A stretch of DNA of 8,460 nt. Source: Gemmatimonadaceae bacterium (GTDB lineage: Bacteria > Gemmatimonadota > Gemmatimonadetes > Gemmatimonadales > Gemmatimonadaceae). The position numbers were made by a program, and so were the translations under genes. Each line of letters opens with the position of its first letter. Position 1 is the first letter of the stretch. Under the pieces are notes generated by a model. It worked only from the letters and a program-made list of their open reading frames with translations, was not told the DNA's origin and did not search any database. Positions 6,161 to 8,460 of this stretch are shown here, piece by piece. The stretch covers positions 1-8,460 of the forward strand of contig JALOPO010000068.1 of assembly GCA_025453855.1 (NCBI GenBank), read 5' to 3'.

Positions 6161-8460
6161 ATGCGTCGCGTCGCGAAGGCGGTCGGCCTCCTGCTCCTCG
6201 TCGTCGTGCTGGCGGTGGCGACGCTGCTGTACGTGCTGCCGAACACGCGCTGGGGGCGCGAGCGGGTGCGCACGCTCGTGCTGGGTGCGCTCGACGGCGT
6301 GATCGCGGGGCGCGTCTCGATCGGGGCGATCGAGGGGCCGCTCTACACCGGGGCGACGCTGCGCGACGTGGTGATCACCGACTCGGCCGGCGCCCCGTTC
6401 CTGCGCGTGCCGCTGGTCCGGGCGCGCTGGTCGCCGCGTGACCTGTGGGCGAAGCGCGTGATCCTGCGCGACGTGCTCGCCGAACGCGCCGAGGTGGTGC
6501 TCGATCGCCCGCCGGGCGAGCGGTGGAACTGGGACCGCATCCTCTTCCCCGACACCACGCCCGCCACGCGGGGGCCGGGAGCGCAGTGGGGCGACCATGT
6601 CGTCCTGCGCGACCTCGTGCTGCGCGATGCGCACGTGGTGGTGCGGTCGCCGTACGACGTGGAGCCGTGGCGCAGCGCCCGCGCGCGCGACTCGATCCTC
6701 GCCGCCGCGGTGGCTGGCGAGACGCGCACCGTGGTGCGGCGCAGCGGCGACGGCTACCAGCGCATCACCGAGCTGCGCGACGTCGATGCGCGGCTCCCGC
6801 TGCTCCGCATCAAGGAGCCGGGGTTCGTGCGGCAGCGCTACGAGATCGCGAGTGCGCGCGGGACCGTGCTCGCCTTCCAGCCCCCGCCCATGCTGCTGCG
6901 CGACGCGCGCGGCGTGGTGGAGCTGGCCGGCGACTCGCTCTGGTTCAGCGACGTGCGCACGCAGCTCCCGGCCACCGTCGCCACGCTCGACGGCCGCTAC
7001 GATCTCGCCACCGGCGCGCTCGTGCTGCGCGGGCGCGCCGACTCGCTGCGCACCGACGACGTGCGCTTCCTCTCGCCGCTGCTGCCGACGGGCGGCACGG
7101 GGCGCATCGGCACGATCCGCACGCGGATCAGCGGCGACACGCTCGGCGTCGTCCTCGACGACCTCGCGATCGCGCTCGACGGCGGCACCGCGCGCGGACG
7201 CGCCGGCTTCGGCTTCGTGCGCGACCTGCTCGTCTTCGACTCCACGCGCGTGCGCATCGACGGCCTCGCCACGCGCACCATGCGGCGCCTGCTCCCCGAC
7301 ACGACCACCGTCATCCCGCGCGAGGGGGTGCTGAGCGGCGACGTGGCGCTCGACGGCCCGCTCACCGGCGTGCGACTCGATGCCTCGCTGCGCTTCGCCG
7401 ATCGTCGCGCGGGGCCGATCGTGCTCGATGCGCGCGGCACCGCCGGCGTCGACGGCGAGGCGGTGGTGGCGCGCGACCTGCGCCTCGCGCTCGCGCCGGT
7501 GCCGGTGACGATCGCCGGGCCATCGCTCGCGACCCTCGGCGGGCGCATCGGCGGCACCGCGGTGGTGAACGGCCGCAGCGACGGCTGGCTCGCGTCGCGC
7601 CTCGCGCTCACCCACACGGTGGATGGTCGCCGCAGCGCGGTGGCCGGGACGGCGCGCGTCGCGCTCGGCGGGCGCGAACCGCGGGTCGACGTCGCGCTCG
7701 GCATCGATCCGCTGGATCTCGCCGTCGCGGGACGGTTCGCGCCGGCCGCGGGGCTGCGCGGCCTCGCCCGCGGTTCGCTCTCCGTGCAGGGACCGCTCTC
7801 GCGGCTCGCGGTGGCGTCGCGGCTCGGCGTCGACACGGCGGGCGCGATCGCGCTCGGCGGCACGGTGGGTGTGCCCACGCGCGGCACGCCGTACGCCGAC
7901 GTGCGCCTCACCTTCGACTCGCTCGACCTGCGCCGCCTGCTCGACACCACGAAGACCAACGTCCCGCCGACGACGCTCGTCGGCTTCGCGGATGTCGATG
8001 CGCGCGGGCGCGACGCCGCGTCGCTCACCGGCACCGTCGAGATGCAGCTGCGCGCGAGCGACGTCGACCAGATCCGCATCGACACGCTGGCGCTGCGCGC
8101 GCGCGCGGGTGACGGGCTGCTCACGCTCGACACGCTCGCCGTCTGGGTGGGCGGCACCTCGGTCGGTGCGGGCGGCACCTTCGGCCTGCGGCGCGATCGC
8201 ACGGGCGACCTGTACGTGGCCGCCGGGATCGACTCGCTGGCGCGCTTCGCCGCCTACCTCCCGTCCGACACCGGCGTGGTGCAGCCGAGCCAGGCGGTGA
8301 TCGACCGCGTGCTGGCGCGGCAGCGTGCCGATTCGGCGCGCATCGCCGACTCGACCGCGATCCCGCGCCTCGCGCGCGGCCTCCCGCCGGTGTCGACGCG
8401 CATCGTCCCGCCGCCACCGATCCGGCGCGACTCGATCGACGGCGCGGTGCGCGCGCTCGC
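6161..8460 (+). CDS. TamB/AsmA-like translocation and assembly protein (3' end outside window)
   Basis: The frame runs without a stop from the ATG at 6161 to the right edge, 766 complete codons. Residues about 5-26 (VGLLLLVVVLAVATLLYVL) form one N-terminal membrane anchor after a short basic start; the rest would be periplasmic. Next comes the AsmA/TamB-type N-terminal pattern: ISIGAIEGPLY-like start (VSIGAIEGPLYTGATLRDV, about 52-70), LVRARWSPRDL, then LDRPPGERWNWDRIL with the typical W-N at 122-123. The remainder is long runs of short beta-strands ('GxVxLxGxL...', 'DxLxL'), as expected of the hydrophobic beta-groove of TamB that bridges the periplasm. The gene starts 4 nt after the Omp85 stop, so the two are probably translationally coupled and work as a TAM-like pair. 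At about 713-757 there is a Pro/Arg/Ser-rich, probably disordered insert. The C-terminal TamB domain lies beyond the window and is not seen. Confidence 0.88.
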   Translation, partial: MRRVAKAVGLLLLVVVLAVATLLYVLPNTRWGRERVRTLVLGALDGVIAGRVSIGAIEGPLYTGATLRDVVITDSAGAPFLRVPLVRARWSPRDLWAKRVILRDVLAERAEVVLDRPPGERWNWDRILFPDTTPATRGPGAQWGDHVVLRDLVLRDAHVVVRSPYDVEPWRSARARDSILAAAVAGETRTVVRRSGDGYQRITELRDVDARLPLLRIKEPGFVRQRYEIASARGTVLAFQPPPMLLRDARGVVELAGDSLWFSDVRTQLPATVATLDGRYDLATGALVLRGRADSLRTDDVRFLSPLLPTGGTGRIGTIRTRISGDTLGVVLDDLAIALDGGTARGRAGFGFVRDLLVFDSTRVRIDGLATRTMRRLLPDTTTVIPREGVLSGDVALDGPLTGVRLDASLRFADRRAGPIVLDARGTAGVDGEAVVARDLRLALAPVPVTIAGPSLATLGGRIGGTAVVNGRSDGWLASRLALTHTVDGRRSAVAGTARVALGGREPRVDVALGIDPLDLAVAGRFAPAAGLRGLARGSLSVQGPLSRLAVASRLGVDTAGAIALGGTVGVPTRGTPYADVRLTFDSLDLRRLLDTTKTNVPPTTLVGFADVDARGRDAASLTGTVEMQLRASDVDQIRIDTLALRARAGDGLLTLDTLAVWVGGTSVGAGGTFGLRRDRTGDLYVAAGIDSLARFAAYLPSDTGVVQPSQAVIDRVLARQRADSARIADSTAIPRLARGLPPVSTRIVPPPPIRRDSIDGAVRAL

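Noticed and set aside
6445..8112. 555-residue plus-strand open frame overlapping the TamB-like gene
   Set aside because: Overwhelmingly Arg/Ala/His; it is an out-of-frame shadow of the TamB-like gene, which is itself open through the window edge.

Overview
The window comes from a very GC-rich bacterial chromosome. I infer Gemmatimonadota or a close relative from three things: strong G/C bias at third codon positions, a Rho factor with a very long Arg/Glu/Asp-rich N-terminus, and an outer-membrane protein whose signal peptide ends in '...VAAQ' next to a TamB-like gene. This rests on pattern recognition only; no 16S or marker-gene search was possible.

Layout. (1) 1-96: the last 31 codons of a + strand gene, possibly with an FRG-like C-terminus. 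(2) 97-680: a repeat-dense spacer between convergent genes. It holds a long imperfect palindrome (arms 139-260 and 388-509), a 45-bp tandem repeat (473-600) that overlaps the right arm, and an 8-bp tandem repeat (630-661). (3) 582-1283, minus strand: a small TPR-like protein. Its C-terminus looks frameshifted by an exact 11-bp tandem duplication (706-727), so the present reading frame runs past its apparent ancestral stop at 679-681 into the repeats. (4) 1284-1783: a 500-bp divergent intergenic region that probably carries the rho promoter and a long rho leader. (5) 1784-3799, +: rho, with a disordered extension of about 295 residues replacing the usual Rho N-terminal helical domain. (6) 3796-6156, +: an Omp85/BamA-TamA family outer-membrane protein. 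Its best start is a GTG overlapping the rho stop (GTGA), and a perfect 34-bp palindrome lies in its signal-peptide region. (7) 6161 to the window end, +: a TamB/AsmA-like protein, open at the right edge.

How the genes work together. The Omp85 protein and the TamB-like protein form a pair like the TAM (translocation and assembly module) of other diderm bacteria: an outer-membrane barrel with periplasmic POTRA domains, plus an inner-membrane-anchored, beta-rich periplasm-spanning partner. The tight spacing of rho, the Omp85 gene and the TamB-like gene (4-bp overlap, then a 4-bp gap) suggests one transcript, putting the transcription termination factor upstream of envelope-biogenesis genes. The perfect palindrome at the rho/Omp85 junction is the obvious place for differential expression.

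I do not see an unmistakable new system. The strongest items for a second look are the palindromic repeat element at 139-600, the 11-bp duplication that breaks the TPR gene, the unusual Rho N-terminus, and the 34-bp palindrome at the rho/Omp85 junction.
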